A stretch of 64,000 nucleotides of DNA, from NCBI GenBank assembly GCA_029624765.1, contig JARSSO010000032.1, positions 1-64,000 of the forward strand. The letters are read 5' to 3'. Both the position numbers and the translations under genes were made by a program. Positions 17,888 through 31,751 of this stretch are shown here, one piece after another (position 1 is the stretch's first letter; the number at the start of each line of letters is the position of its first letter). The stretch comes from Candidatus Contendibacter sp. (GTDB lineage Bacteria; Pseudomonadota; Gammaproteobacteria; Competibacterales; Competibacteraceae). The notes beneath the pieces are model-generated. The model saw only the letters and a list, made by a program, of their open reading frames with translations. It had not been told where the DNA came from and did not search any database.

Positions 17888-20758
17888 TTACAGGGTACGC
17901 TGTACCTGTACCCGCTCGAAAACCTCGATCTGATCGTTCTCGCGGATGTCGTTGTAGTTCTTTACGCCCATCCCGCAATCCATGCCGGCGCGCACCTCGC
18001 TGACGTCGTCCTTGAACCGCCGCAGGGAATCCAGCACGCCTTCGAAGATCACGACATGGTTGCGCAGCACTCGAATCGGATTGTTGCGACGCACCACCCC
18101 ATCCACGACCATGCAGCCGGCCACCACTCCGAACTTGGGCGAGCGAAACACCCCGCGCACCTCGGCCAGACCGACGATCTGCTCCTTGAATTCCGGCTTG
18201 AGCATGCCGATCATGGCGCGTTTCACGTCGTCGATCAGCTCATAAATCACGCTGTAGTAGTGGAGCTTCAGCCCCTCCTCGTCGGCCAGTTTCTTGGCGA
18301 CGCTGTCGGCGCGCACGTTGAAACCGATCGGAATGGCGCTCGAGGTTTTGGCCAGATTGATGTCGGACTCGTTGATGCCGCCGACGCCACTGGCGACGAT
18401 CTTGACCTGCACCTCGGAAGTGGACAACCGGGTCAGCGCATCCACGATGGCCTCGGCGGAACCCTGCACGTCAGCTTTCAACACCACGTTGAGAACGCTG
18501 ATTTCCCCCGCCTCGAATTGCCTGGAGATGCCATCGATGTCCAACACCGGCTTGCGGGTTTGTTCCTCGCGGGCCTTGCCCTGCCGGAACAGGGCGATTT
18601 CGCGGGCCTTGCGTTCGTCGGCGACCACGACCACGTCGTCGCCCGCCTTGGGCGTGCCGGACAGGCCAAGGATTTCCACCGGAATGGAGGGACCGGCCTC
18701 GCTCACGCTCTGGCCGGTCTCGTTGAGCATGGCGCGCACCCGGCCGTATTCGAGGCCGCTCAGGATCACGTCGCCCTTGCGCAGGGTGCCGCTCTGCACC
18801 AGCACGGTCGCCACCGGGCCGCGCCCCTTGTCCAGCCGCGACTCGATCACCACCCCCTTGGCCAGGCCATCCACCGGCGCGCTCAGTTCCAGCACTTCGG
18901 CCTGCACCAGAATCTTGTCCAGCAACTCGTCGACACCCGCGCCGCTCTTGGCGGACACATAGGCGAACAGGGCATCGCCGCCCCATTCCTCGGAAATGAC
19001 ACCCTGCGTCGACAGCTCGCTCTTGACCCGGTCCGGATCGGCGCCGGACTTGTCCATCTTGTTGACCGCCACCACGATCGGCACCCCGGCGGCGCGGGCG
19101 TGCTGAATCGCCTCGATCGTTTGCGGCATCACGCCGTCATCGGCGGCCACCACCAGCACCACGACGTCGGTCGCCTTGGCGCCACGGGCGCGCATGGCGG
19201 TGAACGCGGCGTGGCCCGGAGTGTCGAGGAAGGTGACCACGCCCTTTGGCGTACCGACATGATAGGCGCCGATGTGCTGGGTGATGCCGCCGGCCTCGCC
19301 GGCCGCGACCCGGGTCCGGCGGATGTAATCGAGCAGCGAGGTTTTGCCGTGGTCCACATGGCCCATGATCGTCACCACCGGCGGGCGCGGCATCGCCTCG
19401 CCGCCGGTCTCGGCGGTCAGCTCCGCCTCCAGGGCGTATTCGTTGAGCAGCTTGTAGGTATGCCCCATTTCCTCGACGACCAGCGCGGCGGTTTCCTGGT
19501 CGACCACCTGGTTGATGGTGACCATCATCCCCATCTTGAACAGAGCCTTGATGACCTCGGTGGCCTTGACCGACATCTTTTGGGCCAGGTCGGCGACGCT
19601 GATGGTTTCGGGCAGGGTCACCTCGCGCACCACCGGGGCGGTGGGTTTGGCGAAACCATGGCGCGGTGTGGGGACAGCAGTTTTGGGGCCCTTGGCCTTG
19701 CGAGGCCGGCGGCGATCGGACCGGTCGAAGACGGCCTGATCGCTGCGTCCCGGCCGGGACAGACGCTCCATTTCGCTCTCCACTTCTCGCCGGCGCGGTG
19801 ATTCGGCTTCCCCGCGGCGCTTGGCCGGAGCGGTTTCGGGGCGCTTTCTCGCCCTGGCGTCCACTGCGGCCACGGGCGGTGGCTTGATCCCGGAAGCCGA
19901 CCCGGCGCCACTCGCGTCGGTACGGCGCTGCGCCGGATGGGTCGCCGGCCCGGACTCGGCCGGCTTGCGTCCCCGGACCTCGGCTGGTCGGGAAACCACT
20001 GGACGATCCGTGGGCTTGCGGCGCTCGTCGGCCGAGTCCGGCCGGCGGCGCGCGCCCGACTCGGCTGGACGCCGGATCTGGTCCTCCGGTCGGCGGCGAG
20101 GCGCTTCGCTCTCGATAGGGCGGGGCTCTTCCGCCGGGGGGCGACGGGCCACCACCGCCTCGGGTGGACGAGGGGCGGGCTCCTCGATTTCCATTCGGGC
20201 GGGAGGCGCCTCCTCGACCGACCGGGGGACAACGCTCATTCCCGTGTCCGGCGCACGGGCATCGGTCGCCTCCGCGACCGGCGGACTGACCGTCTCCCCG
20301 GAGGGGCGTTGCCCCATCTGAACGGAGGGCATTGGCTCAGCCACTTCCGGCGCGCGTATCGGTTCGCCACCTTCCACGACGATGACCGGGGCTTCGATCT
20401 GAATCCCTAGCTCCTGGCGACGGGGAAGTTCGTCCTCGACCAAGCTGCGCTTGACATACGTGCGCCTCTTGCGCACCTCGATGCTGACGGTCTTGACTTG
20501 TCCCGCCACGCCGCCGGCCATCTTGATTTCACTGTGGGTCTTGCGCTTGAGCGTGATTTTTCTGGGCTCCGCCGCGCCCGGCGTCGATCGGTTGCCGTGG
20601 CTCTTGCGCAGGTGCGCCAACAGATCCAGTTTCTGCTTCTCCGTGATCGCGGCATCCGCCCCGGCGACCGGAATGCCGGCCTCGGTAAACTGTTCCAACA
20701 GGCGATCCACCGGTATGCCGACGACCGTCGCAAACTGCCTGACCGTTACATCCGTCAT
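17888..20758 (-). CDS. infB: Translation initiation factor IF-2
   Basis: A 956-residue GTPase that places initiator tRNA on the ribosome. The N-terminus is an IF2N domain ([20 protein letters not shown]), followed by a long linker rich in Arg, Pro, Glu and Ala (about 70-380) and a second IF2N-like domain. The G domain has G1 GHVDHGKT at about residue 465, G3 DTPGHAAF, and G4 NKMD. Domains II to IV and the fMet-tRNA-binding C2 domain complete it. It may have internal starts as in E. coli, but I cannot point to a specific one. Central gene of the operon, 25 bp after nusA. Confidence 0.97.
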   Translation of the reverse strand: MTDVTVRQFATVVGIPVDRLLEQFTEAGIPVAGADAAITEKQKLDLLAHLRKSHGNRSTPGAAEPRKITLKRKTHSEIKMAGGVAGQVKTVSIEVRKRRTYVKRSLVEDELPRRQELGIQIEAPVIVVEGGEPIRAPEVAEPMPSVQMGQRPSGETVSPPVAEATDARAPDTGMSVVPRSVEEAPPARMEIEEPAPRPPEAVVARRPPAEEPRPIESEAPRRRPEDQIRRPAESGARRRPDSADERRKPTDRPVVSRPAEVRGRKPAESGPATHPAQRRTDASGAGSASGIKPPPVAAVDARARKRPETAPAKRRGEAESPRRREVESEMERLSRPGRSDQAVFDRSDRRRPRKAKGPKTAVPTPRHGFAKPTAPVVREVTLPETISVADLAQKMSVKATEVIKALFKMGMMVTINQVVDQETAALVVEEMGHTYKLLNEYALEAELTAETGGEAMPRPPVVTIMGHVDHGKTSLLDYIRRTRVAAGEAGGITQHIGAYHVGTPKGVVTFLDTPGHAAFTAMRARGAKATDVVVLVVAADDGVMPQTIEAIQHARAAGVPIVVAVNKMDKSGADPDRVKSELSTQGVISEEWGGDALFAYVSAKSGAGVDELLDKILVQAEVLELSAPVDGLAKGVVIESRLDKGRGPVATVLVQSGTLRKGDVILSGLEYGRVRAMLNETGQSVSEAGPSIPVEILGLSGTPKAGDDVVVVADERKAREIALFRQGKAREEQTRKPVLDIDGISRQFEAGEISVLNVVLKADVQGSAEAIVDALTRLSTSEVQVKIVASGVGGINESDINLAKTSSAIPIGFNVRADSVAKKLADEEGLKLHYYSVIYELIDDVKRAMIGMLKPEFKEQIVGLAEVRGVFRSPKFGVVAGCMVVDGVVRRNNPIRVLRNHVVIFEGVLDSLRRFKDDVSEVRAGMDCGMGVKNYNDIRENDQIEVFERVQVQRTL

Positions 20759-20783
20759 TCAACACCCCCGGGATAAGCCCGCC

Positions 20784-22310
20784 CTACCGCTCGTTCTTCG
20801 AAAACCAAGGCGCGCGGGCCGTCATGATCAACTTCGCGGCCCGCTCGTCATCCAATCCGGCGATCTCGTTGAGATCGTCCACCGACAATTCCGCCAGATC
20901 CTCCATCGTCACGATACCGCCGCTCGCCAGCGTAAAGGCCAGTTCCTCGTCCATCCCCTCCATCCGCAACAAGGCTTCGGATGGCCGGGCGCCGCCAAGA
21001 TGCTCCTCGGCGGCGATCGCGCGCGTCAGCAACACGTCGCGCGCGCGCCCGCGCAGATCCTCAACGATCTCGGCGTCGAACTCGGGAATCTCCAGCATTT
21101 CGTGAGCGGGTACGTAAGCGACTTCGTCCAGGCCGGCGAAGCCTTCACGCACCAGGATCGCCGCGGTTTCATCGTCCACGCCCAGTTGTTCCATGAACAT
21201 CCGTTGCAGACCCGCGTCCTCCTGACCACGCCGGGCCTGGGCCTGGGTCCGCGTCATCACGTTCAGGGTCCAACCGGTCAGGCGGCTGGCCAGGTGCACG
21301 TTCTGGCCGCCCTTGCCGATGGCCTGAGCCAATTGTTTTTCATCGGCGACGATGATGTCCATGCCGTGCGCGTCCTCATCGACGATGATCGACTCCACCT
21401 CGGCCGGCGACATCGCGTTCATGACGAAGCGGATCGGGTCGTCGTGCCACTGCACGATATCCACCCGTTCGCCGGCCAGTTCGTTGGTCACGCTCTGGAC
21501 GCGGGCGCCGCGCATGCCCACGCAGGCGCCGATGGGATCGATCCGGGCATCCTTGCTCTTGACCGCGATCTTGGCGCGCGAACCGGGATCGCGGGCGGCG
21601 CCCTTGATCTCGATGATGCCCTGGTTGATCTCGGGCACTTCCAGCGTGAACAAGGCGATCAGGAATTCCGGCGCCACCCGGCTGACGAACAATTGCGGAC
21701 CGCGCACTTGGGTAGACACTTCCTTAAGGTAACCCCGCACCCGCTCGCCGATCCGGAACGACTCGCGAGGGATCAATTCGTCGCGGGGTATCTTGGCTTC
21801 GACATTGCCGCCGACATCGAGAATGACGTCGCCTCGCTCCAGGCGCCGGACCATGCCGCCGATCAACTCGCCCTTGCGATGCAGGTAAGCCTCCACGATC
21901 TGCGCGCGCTCCGCGTCCCGAACCCGCTGGACGATGACCTGCTTGGCGGTCTGGGCGGCGATGCGTCCCCCGAAATCGGCATTCTCCTGGGGCGTTTCGA
22001 CATACGCGCCGATCTGGGCATCGGGCTGAAGCTGGCGTGCCTGATCCATGGCCATCTGCCGGTCCGGGTTGTCGATTTGCGCCGCGTCGGCCACCACCAA
22101 CCAGCGCCGGAAGGTTTCATAGCCGCCGGTGCGCCGATTGATGGCTACCCGCAGATCGGGATCGCCGGCATAGCGTTTTTTGGCCGCCGACGCCAGCGCC
22201 AACTCAAGCGCGCCAAAAATGATTTCCTTGTTGACGCCTTTTTCGTTGGAAACGGCATCCACGACCAGCAGAATTTCTTTGTTGCCTTCTTTGCTCTCTT
22301 TACCACGCAT
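20784..22310 (-). CDS. nusA: Transcription termination/antitermination factor NusA
   Basis: 508 residues. An RNA-polymerase-binding N-terminal domain (EILLVVDAVSNEKGV) is followed by an S1 domain and two KH domains (ARIDPIGACVGMRGARVQSV; QLAQAIGKGGQNVHLASRLT). Two C-terminal acidic helix-hairpin-helix repeats follow (LLRMEGMDEELAF, LAGLDDERAAKLI type), as in gammaproteobacterial NusA. ATG 22310 is supported by GAGGAGG 8 bases upstream; it adds an unusual charged lead (RGKESKEG) before the conserved NKEIL. It follows rimP by 43 bp. Confidence 0.96.
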   Translation of the reverse strand: MRGKESKEGNKEILLVVDAVSNEKGVNKEIIFGALELALASAAKKRYAGDPDLRVAINRRTGGYETFRRWLVVADAAQIDNPDRQMAMDQARQLQPDAQIGAYVETPQENADFGGRIAAQTAKQVIVQRVRDAERAQIVEAYLHRKGELIGGMVRRLERGDVILDVGGNVEAKIPRDELIPRESFRIGERVRGYLKEVSTQVRGPQLFVSRVAPEFLIALFTLEVPEINQGIIEIKGAARDPGSRAKIAVKSKDARIDPIGACVGMRGARVQSVTNELAGERVDIVQWHDDPIRFVMNAMSPAEVESIIVDEDAHGMDIIVADEKQLAQAIGKGGQNVHLASRLTGWTLNVMTRTQAQARRGQEDAGLQRMFMEQLGVDDETAAILVREGFAGLDEVAYVPAHEMLEIPEFDAEIVEDLRGRARDVLLTRAIAAEEHLGGARPSEALLRMEGMDEELAFTLASGGIVTMEDLAELSVDDLNEIAGLDDERAAKLIMTARAPWFSKNER

Positions 22311-22353
22311 GGCGTTCTGCCTCCTCGCCGGATCCGCACGCTCTCATCCCGTC

Positions 22354-22812
22354 CTAAAGTTCGGGCACCAGTCGGGCTTTTGCGATCCGCTCCAGCGGCA
22401 CCCGCCATTCCCGACCTTCGCCATCCAGGATCACTACGTCACCGTCGCGCATCCCGACCAGCCGCCCAATCAGTTTCCGTCGTCCGTCCAGTAATTCCCG
22501 CAGGTGAAGGCGCACCCTGGAACCGGCGAAGCGGTCGAAATGCGCGGCCTCGAACAGAGGGCGATCCAGGCCGGGCGAGGAGATTTCCAGGGTATATCGT
22601 CCGGCGATCGGATCCTCGACCTCGAGCACGCCACTTAACTGATGGCTGACTCGCTGGCAGTCATCCAGGCCGATACCATTCTCGCCATCGATATAGATCC
22701 GCAACAGGGCGCTATCGCGGCCGGGATGAAACTCCACGCCCACCACTTCATAACCCATGGCCTCCACCACGGCGGCCAACATCCGTCTGAGCGTCTTCAA
22801 GTCCTGACGCAT
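22354..22812 (-). CDS. rimP: Ribosome maturation factor RimP
   Basis: 152 residues, same as E. coli RimP, required for 30S assembly. Conserved text includes VEAMGYEVVGVEF, LRIYIDGENGIGLDDC, VSHQLSGVLEVEDPI and EISSPGLDRPLF. ATG 22812 was chosen because family similarity begins right there; a longer frame exists but runs through a terminator hairpin. There is no good Shine-Dalgarno sequence: only GTGGTGG separates the start from a T9 terminator tract 12 bases upstream. The gene is the first protein gene after the initiator tRNA, as in E. coli. Confidence 0.93.
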   Translation of the reverse strand: MRQDLKTLRRMLAAVVEAMGYEVVGVEFHPGRDSALLRIYIDGENGIGLDDCQRVSHQLSGVLEVEDPIAGRYTLEISSPGLDRPLFEAAHFDRFAGSRVRLHLRELLDGRRKLIGRLVGMRDGDVVILDGEGREWRVPLERIAKARLVPEL

Positions 22813-22824
22813 TTTGACCACCAC

Positions 22825-22848
22825 AAAAAAAAATGGGCCGGCGGCCCA
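22825..22848 (-). terminator. Terminator/attenuator immediately upstream of rimP
   Basis: Read on the minus strand, the 6-bp stem TGGGCC/GGCCCA with loop GCC is followed by nine T (22833-22825). It ends only 12 bases before the rimP start codon. It would stop transcripts coming from the initiator tRNA unless antiterminated, which fits an operon whose second gene is NusA. Confidence 0.8.
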
Positions 22849-22969
22849 CTCGCTCGTCAACTCGACTGGCTCACCGCAACGCCCACCCCTGGCGAGCGAA
22901 ATCGGGAGCCGTTCCTGGCGAAATCCCGCCAACCCTCACTGGCCAGGATGGCACTGGAACTGGCCGCAT

Positions 22970-22991
22970 AAAAAAAGCCCTTGACGGGCTT
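22970..22991 (-). terminator. First terminator downstream of initiator tRNA
   Basis: On the minus strand AAGCCC/GGGCTT with a 5-base loop is followed by seven T (22976-22970). It lies 17 bp after the tRNA 3' end. Together with the hairpin at 22825-22848 it forms a double terminator between the tRNA and rimP. Confidence 0.8.
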
Positions 22992-23007
22992 CCTTGGGAA
23001 GAAGGTA

Positions 23008-23084
<77 letters not shown>

Positions 23085-23164
23085 TCAGAGAAAAATAATA
23101 TAACACCAATAATGAGTACTTGGCAAGTGGCAAATAACTGATTCGCCACCGCCAACCCTTGAGG

Positions 23165-24327
<1,163 letters not shown>

Positions 24328-24360
24328 TTAACCGTGGTTTCCTGGACCGCCACGCGATTG

Positions 24361-24657
24361 ATGGCCAAACTGATTCCATCCGCTTTCGGCCTACTGGCGC
24401 TGATGGCTTGCGCCACCGCGCCGGTACAGGAGATGAGCGATGCCCGCCAGGCGATTCATTCAGCCGAGGCGTCCGGGGCGATGCAACGCTCACCCAACAC
24501 CCTGCTGGCGGCTCAGCGTTTGCTCCGGGAAGCACAGGAACGACTGGAAGCCGGCGCCTACGGTGAGGCCCGCCGCTACGCGCTGGATGCCCGCGACACC
24601 GCCATCAAGGCCCGGGAGCAGGCGACCCGAGACGCCACGCTCCAGCCCACGCCCTGA
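24361..24657 (+). CDS. DUF4398-type outer-membrane lipoprotein
   Basis: 98 residues. A 16-residue signal ends in a lipobox (LMA|C17), so the mature protein should be lipidated; the residue after the cysteine is Ala, suggesting export to the outer membrane. The rest is helical with the pattern ARQAIHSAE...[18 protein letters not shown]...YALDARDTA, typical of DUF4398 proteins, which resemble TPR-like or OmpA-associated helical hairpins. An upstream in-frame ATG at 24325 would lengthen the signal by 12 residues. Neither start has a strong ribosome site. The role is unknown. Confidence 0.65.
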   Translation: MAKLIPSAFGLLALMACATAPVQEMSDARQAIHSAEASGAMQRSPNTLLAAQRLLREAQERLEAGAYGEARRYALDARDTAIKAREQATRDATLQPTP

Positions 24658-24704
24658 CCAGAGACCCCACGCACATTTTCACCCTGCCAGCCGCGCGATT
24701 CACC

Positions 24705-25247
24705 ATGTACGCCTTTATTCCATTCTCCCGTGCCGGCCGCGATGGCCGACTGCTGCTGTTGGTGTTGCTGCTGGCGCTGATCGCACCCGTCGGAGCCACG
24801 GGATTAGATTTCACCCTGCCCAACCTCGATGGCCGGCCGGTGCGGCTGGCCGATTTTCGCGGCCAGTGGACAGTCGTGAATTTTTGGGCGAGCTGGTGTA
24901 CACCCTGCCTGCTGGAAATGCCTGAACTGGAATCCTTTCACCAGGCCCAGCGCGGCCGCGCCGCGGTCATCGGCGTCAATTTCGAGAACCTCGCCCCTGG
25001 CGAAATCCGGCCCTTCGTGGAACGGCTGGGTGTGACTTTTCCCATCGTGCTGAGCGCCGGCCAGCGCATGCCGGGGTTTCCGCTCAAGGGGTTGCCGACT
25101 ACTTTTCTGGTATCCCCCGCCGGTGCTCTTGCCCATACCCATTTGGGCGCGGTGAACGCCGCCTTGCTGGCTGAGCGCCTGACCGAGCTGGAGCGCGCCG
25201 GTGGCGGGCCCGACCAGCCAGCGGCGCCGAATCCTCCCCGGCCCTAA
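24705..25247 (+). CDS. TlpA/ResA-like thiol-disulfide oxidoreductase
   Basis: 180 residues. The N-terminal hydrophobic segment (about 15-32) ends in APVGATG, so it is a secreted or anchored periplasmic protein. The thioredoxin fold follows, with redox pair C65/C68 in [10 protein letters not shown] and the cis-proline region GLPTTFLV. The C-terminus is Pro-rich. The predicted role is reducing periplasmic disulfides, for instance in cytochrome c assembly. AcyP follows 9 bp later with its ribosome site at the stop codon, so the two are probably co-transcribed. Confidence 0.85.
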   Translation: MYAFIPFSRAGRDGRLLLLVLLLALIAPVGATGLDFTLPNLDGRPVRLADFRGQWTVVNFWASWCTPCLLEMPELESFHQAQRGRAAVIGVNFENLAPGEIRPFVERLGVTFPIVLSAGQRMPGFPLKGLPTTFLVSPAGALAHTHLGAVNAALLAERLTELERAGGGPDQPAAPNPPRP

Positions 25248-25256
25248 GGAGGTTTT

Positions 25257-25529
25257 GTGAAAACCCTTTGCCTGCGCTGTCATGTCAGCGGCCGTGTCCA
25301 GGGCGTCGGTTTCCGCTACGCCACCGCCGAACAAGCCTTGCGGCTGGGCGTCACCGGTTACGTTCGCAATCTGCCGGATCGGCGGGTGGAAGTCCTTGTT
25401 TGCGGCGAGGAAAGCGCCGTCAACGCCCTGCGCAACTGGCTGTGGCAAGGCCCGCAGCTCGCCCGGGTGAGCGATGTTCGCTACGAAACGTTGCCCTACC
25501 GGGACCACCAAGATTTCCGAATCGACTGA
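25257..25529 (+). CDS. acyP: Acylphosphatase
   Basis: A 90-residue small α/β enzyme that hydrolyses acyl phosphates. The signature GRVQGVGFRYAT holds the catalytic arginine R20, and GYVRNLPD holds N38. The length is standard. The start is GTG 25257, placed 4 bases after a full AAGGAGG (25246-25252) that overlaps the upstream stop codon. Confidence 0.93.
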   Translation: MKTLCLRCHVSGRVQGVGFRYATAEQALRLGVTGYVRNLPDRRVEVLVCGEESAVNALRNWLWQGPQLARVSDVRYETLPYRDHQDFRID

Positions 25530-25560
25530 AGGCCACATTATTTTTATCGCTGGCCTTGAC

Positions 25561-25782
25561 TTATCCACAGGCCTGTGCGCCGCTTGGCGTCGAGTGGTCT
25601 TGAGCGCCGATCTGGCGCAAAATCTTCGCCAGATTCCAAGGTTTACATGCAACCTACTGAAAAAAATAACAAATATAGGTTGATCAAAAAATCACCAAAC
25701 CGTTGTTCCCCTAACGGCAACACCCATTTATACACGCTGCGTCAAAGTTATCCACAGAGTTATCCACAGAACCTGTGGATAA
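25561..25782. other. DnaA-box cluster with AT-rich stretch (candidate oriC or DnaA-controlled site)
   Basis: Four perfect TTATCCACA boxes lie at 25561-25569 (+), 25748-25756 (+), 25760-25768 (+) and 25774-25782 (-). A near match, TTATACACG, is at 25728-25736. Between the outer boxes is the most AT-rich stretch of this neighbourhood (about 25650-25700), containing A-runs, a GATC and a short inverted repeat CAACCT/AGGTTG (25650-25655, 25677-25682). The stretch is non-coding and sits between two convergent genes, so it is unlikely to be a promoter for either. dnaA, dnaN, rpmH and mnmG are not nearby. Confidence 0.55.
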
Positions 25783-25809
25783 CTCCGCGCGTCGCGATAT
25801 TCCGCGTCG

Positions 25810-27531
<1,722 letters not shown>

Positions 27532-27561
27532 CGATCTCGCCTTGCGAAACGTGAAAAGCAA

Positions 27562-28023
27562 TCAGGGGCTGCAATAATACTCTTGTTCCGACTGGGCCTT
27601 TTTCAGTTCCGCCGCGCGCTGCTCGGCGTCGAGGGTCACCTTTTTGCCTTGGGCGTCGGTTCTCACCACCCGGCCTGGGCCTTGCAACACCTCGACGTTC
27701 TTCTTGGCGATCTCACAGTTCTTGGTGCGTCCTTCCTCGGCTTCCTTCTGCGTCTGCTCGGTCTGTTCCTTCTGCTTGGCTTGCTCCCGGGCCAACGCTT
27801 CCCGTTCCTTGGCCTGCTGGGCGCTCACGTCCACTTGGCTGCCGGCGGGCACGCTGGATTTATGCACCGTTTCGTATTTCACGCCAGTGGGCGGCGCCAG
27901 CTCGGAGTATTTGATCCTCCCCTCCTCGTCGGTCCACTTGTAGATGAATTGCTGGGCCTGGGTCGTGACCACCGCTCCGCCACAACCGGCCGCCAGGATC
28001 AGCCACAGCGCTCGTTTCAACAT
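27562..28023 (-). CDS. DUF4124 domain periplasmic protein
   Basis: 153 residues. A signal peptide of about 23 residues is followed by the DUF4124 core (FIYKWTDEEGRIKYSELAPP), then a long Gln/Glu/Lys/Ala helix (about 68-100) and a C-terminal segment with two cysteines. GGAGG is 6 bases before the ATG. The function of the family is unknown; it is widespread in the gammaproteobacterial periplasm. It ends 31 bp before proS and is probably co-transcribed. Confidence 0.75.
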   Translation of the reverse strand: MLKRALWLILAAGCGGAVVTTQAQQFIYKWTDEEGRIKYSELAPPTGVKYETVHKSSVPAGSQVDVSAQQAKEREALAREQAKQKEQTEQTQKEAEEGRTKNCEIAKKNVEVLQGPGRVVRTDAQGKKVTLDAEQRAAELKKAQSEQEYYCSP

Positions 28024-28346
28024 GATCTACCTCCACATCGCCCGGACGTTCGCGGAAAGTGCGCCACGCGGCGAATTTTCCGCGAGATCGCGGCGGGATT
28101 TTGCTGGAAAACGAAGTTGTGTAGTATAGCCGGTCCGCAAGACCCGCGCCCAGCGCGTACCGGCGGCTTTCATGATGGGTAGCGCCCGCCGGGGTCCACC
28201 CCCCGCCGCGCGGCGGTTATCCCGCCCAGTCGCGGCTCCGGCCATGCCATTCCCAGGATCCGTCATGACGCCTCGGTACTTCGACGACGGTTCGTCTTGC
28301 CAGTTCGCAATCCACCCAACCCCGCTTACCATGAGGAGCCAACACC
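28024..28346. other. Intergenic region between DUF4124 gene and ilvI
   Basis: 323 bp separating divergent genes. A weak promoter-like pair on the plus strand, TTGCTG (28101-28106) and TATAGC (28125-28130, spacing 18), would give a leader of about 200 bases before ilvI. I searched the leader for a branched-chain-rich attenuator peptide and saw none. Confidence 0.4.
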
Positions 28347-30092
28347 ATGGAACCCATCACTGGCGCTGAAATTCTGGTTCGCTGCCTGAAGGAAGAAGGC
28401 GTCGAGTATCTTTTCGGTTATCCGGGCGGCGCTGTGCTGCATATCTACGACGCCCTGTACAACCAGGAAGACATCAAGCACGTGCTGGTCCGTCACGAAC
28501 AGGCTGCCGTCCACGCCGCCGAGGGCTACGCCCGCGCCAGCGGCAAAACCGGCGTGGTCCTGGTGACCTCCGGCCCCGGCGTCACCAACGCCGTCACTGG
28601 CATCGCCGACGCCTACATGGATTCCATTCCGCTGGTGGTGTTCTCCGGTCAGGTGCCCACGGCGCTGATCGGCAACGACGCTTTTCAGGAAGTGGACGCG
28701 GTCGGCATCACCCGCCCTTGCGTCAAGCATAATTTTCTGGTCAGGGACATCAAGATCTTGGCCGAAACCATCAAGAAAGCCTTCTATATCGCCAGCACCG
28801 GTCGCCCCGGTCCGGTCCTGATCGACCTGCCGAAGGACATCACCATCGGCAAGGCCGAGTTTCATTATCCCAAGAAGATCAAGCTGCGCTCCTACAACCC
28901 GACGGTCAAGGGCCACGCCGGTCAGATTCGCAAGGCGGTGGACCTGATCCTGTCGGCCAAGCGGCCGATGATCTACACCGGCGGCGGTGTGATCCTGAGC
29001 GACGGTTCGCCGGAACTGGTCGAACTGACCCAGTTGCTCGGTTACCCGATCACCAACACGCTGATGGGCCTGGGCGCCTATCCGGCTACCGACAAGCAGT
29101 TCATCGGCATGTTGGGCATGCACGGAACCTACGAGGCGAACATGGCGATGCACCATTGCGACGTGCTGATCGCCATTGGCGCCCGCTTCGACGACCGGGT
29201 CACCGGGAAGATCGACAAATTCTGCCCGACCGCCAGGATCGTCCACGTGGACATCGACCCGTCCTCGATTTCCAAGAATGTCAAGGTGGACATTCCGATC
29301 GTCGGCTCGGTGCCGAACGTGCTGCGGGCGATGATCAACGTGATCCGCGACGAAAAGCTGCGGTCCGACACCGAGGCCGTGGGGCGCTGGTGGCGGCAGA
29401 TCGACGAGTGGCGAGCCATGAAGTCATTGAGCTATCGACCCAGCGCCGAAGTGATCAAGCCGCAGTACGTGATCGAGAAGCTGTACCGGGTCACCGAAGG
29501 CAAGGCCATCATCACCTCCGACGTCGGTCAGCATCAGATGTGGGCCGCCCAGTATTATCATTTCGACCGGCCGCGCCAATGGATCAATTCCGGCGGTCTC
29601 GGCACCATGGGTTTCGGCCTGCCGGCGGCGATGGGCGCCAAGCTGGCCTTCCCCGATCAGGACGTGGCCTGCGTCACCGGCGACGGCAGCATCCAGATGA
29701 TGCTGCAAGAACTGGCCACCATGAAGCAGTACCATACCCCGGTCAAGATCGTGAACCTGAACAACGGTTACCTCGGCATGGTGCGGCAGTGGCAGGAATT
29801 CTTCTATCAAAAACGCTACTGCATGACCTATTTCGAGGCTCTACCGGATTTCGTGATGCTGGCCGAGGCTTACGGCCACGTCGGGATGCGGATCGAAAAG
29901 CCGGGTGACGTGGAAGGCGCGCTGCGCGAGGCGTTCGCGCTGAAGGATCGCACCGTGTTCCTCGACTTCGTCACCGATCAAACCGAGAACGTCTTCCCGA
30001 TGATTCCCTCCGGCGGCGGCCAGAACGAGATGTTGCTGGCCGAACGCGACGAGATGGTTTCGACCCACGACGAAGGGATGGTGCTGCTGTGA
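28347..30092 (+). CDS. ilvI: Acetolactate synthase, large catalytic subunit
   Basis: A 581-residue thiamine diphosphate enzyme of valine, leucine and isoleucine synthesis. It contains the catalytic glutamate segment VRHEQAAVHAAEGYAR, the FAD-binding middle domain (GLGAYPATDKQFIGMLG), and the TPP-binding motif beginning GDGSIQMMLQEL and ending NLNNGYLGMV. ATG 28347 follows a GAGGAG. The last codon overlaps the GTG start of ilvH, so catalytic and regulatory subunits are made in step. The naming follows the adjacent ilvH; many genomes call this ilvB. Confidence 0.96.
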   Translation: MEPITGAEILVRCLKEEGVEYLFGYPGGAVLHIYDALYNQEDIKHVLVRHEQAAVHAAEGYARASGKTGVVLVTSGPGVTNAVTGIADAYMDSIPLVVFSGQVPTALIGNDAFQEVDAVGITRPCVKHNFLVRDIKILAETIKKAFYIASTGRPGPVLIDLPKDITIGKAEFHYPKKIKLRSYNPTVKGHAGQIRKAVDLILSAKRPMIYTGGGVILSDGSPELVELTQLLGYPITNTLMGLGAYPATDKQFIGMLGMHGTYEANMAMHHCDVLIAIGARFDDRVTGKIDKFCPTARIVHVDIDPSSISKNVKVDIPIVGSVPNVLRAMINVIRDEKLRSDTEAVGRWWRQIDEWRAMKSLSYRPSAEVIKPQYVIEKLYRVTEGKAIITSDVGQHQMWAAQYYHFDRPRQWINSGGLGTMGFGLPAAMGAKLAFPDQDVACVTGDGSIQMMLQELATMKQYHTPVKIVNLNNGYLGMVRQWQEFFYQKRYCMTYFEALPDFVMLAEAYGHVGMRIEKPGDVEGALREAFALKDRTVFLDFVTDQTENVFPMIPSGGGQNEMLLAERDEMVSTHDEGMVLL

Positions 30093-30592
30093 ACAACAAC
30101 GATCGTCACTTGATTTCGATCCTGATGGAAAACGAAGCCGGCGCGCTGTCGCGGGTGGCCAATCTGTTCTCGGCGCGCGGCTACAACATCGAGAGCCTGA
30201 CGGTGGCCCCGACCGATGACGCGACTTTGTCGCGGTTGACCCTGGTCACCTGCGGCAACGAGCAGATCATCGAGCAGATCATCAAGCAGCTCAACAAGTT
30301 GATCGACGTGGTCAAGCTGATCGACCTGAGCGAGACCGACGCCATCGAGCGCGAGTTGATGCTGGTCAAGACCAAGGCCAGTGGCGAGCAGCGGGCCGAA
30401 ATGATGCGGCTGGCGGAAATTTTCGGCGGTCGCGTTCTCGACGTGACCGAAGCGACGTATACCATCGAATTGACTGGCCCCGGCAGCAAGCTGGACAACT
30501 TCCTGCGTGCGGTCGAAAAGGACGCCATCCTTGAAGTCGTGCGTTCCGGCGCGACCGGCATTGCCCGCGGCCAGAAGGCGCTACGCGCCTGA
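30089..30592 (+). CDS. ilvH: Acetolactate synthase, small regulatory subunit
   Basis: A 167-residue regulatory subunit with an N-terminal ACT domain (HLISILMENEAGALSRVANL; FSARGYNIESLTV) that binds valine for feedback inhibition, and the C-terminal ALS_ss_C domain. GTG start at 30089 within the ilvI stop (GTGA). Length matches E. coli IlvH (163). Confidence 0.96.
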   Translation: MNNNDRHLISILMENEAGALSRVANLFSARGYNIESLTVAPTDDATLSRLTLVTCGNEQIIEQIIKQLNKLIDVVKLIDLSETDAIERELMLVKTKASGEQRAEMMRLAEIFGGRVLDVTEATYTIELTGPGSKLDNFLRAVEKDAILEVVRSGATGIARGQKALRA

Positions 30593-30606
30593 ACGTCTTG
30601 CGGTGA

Positions 30607-31689
<1,083 letters not shown>

Positions 31690-31751
31690 AGCACGCGCCA
31701 GGAGGCGGGGTATGGCATCGCTTGGTGTCAATCTCCCGCCTCTTGCGTTCG

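Noticed and set aside
28024..28346. Leader peptide attenuator for ilvIHC
   Set aside because: Short frames in the leader contain no runs of Leu, Ile or Val codons, and no terminator hairpin precedes ilvI.
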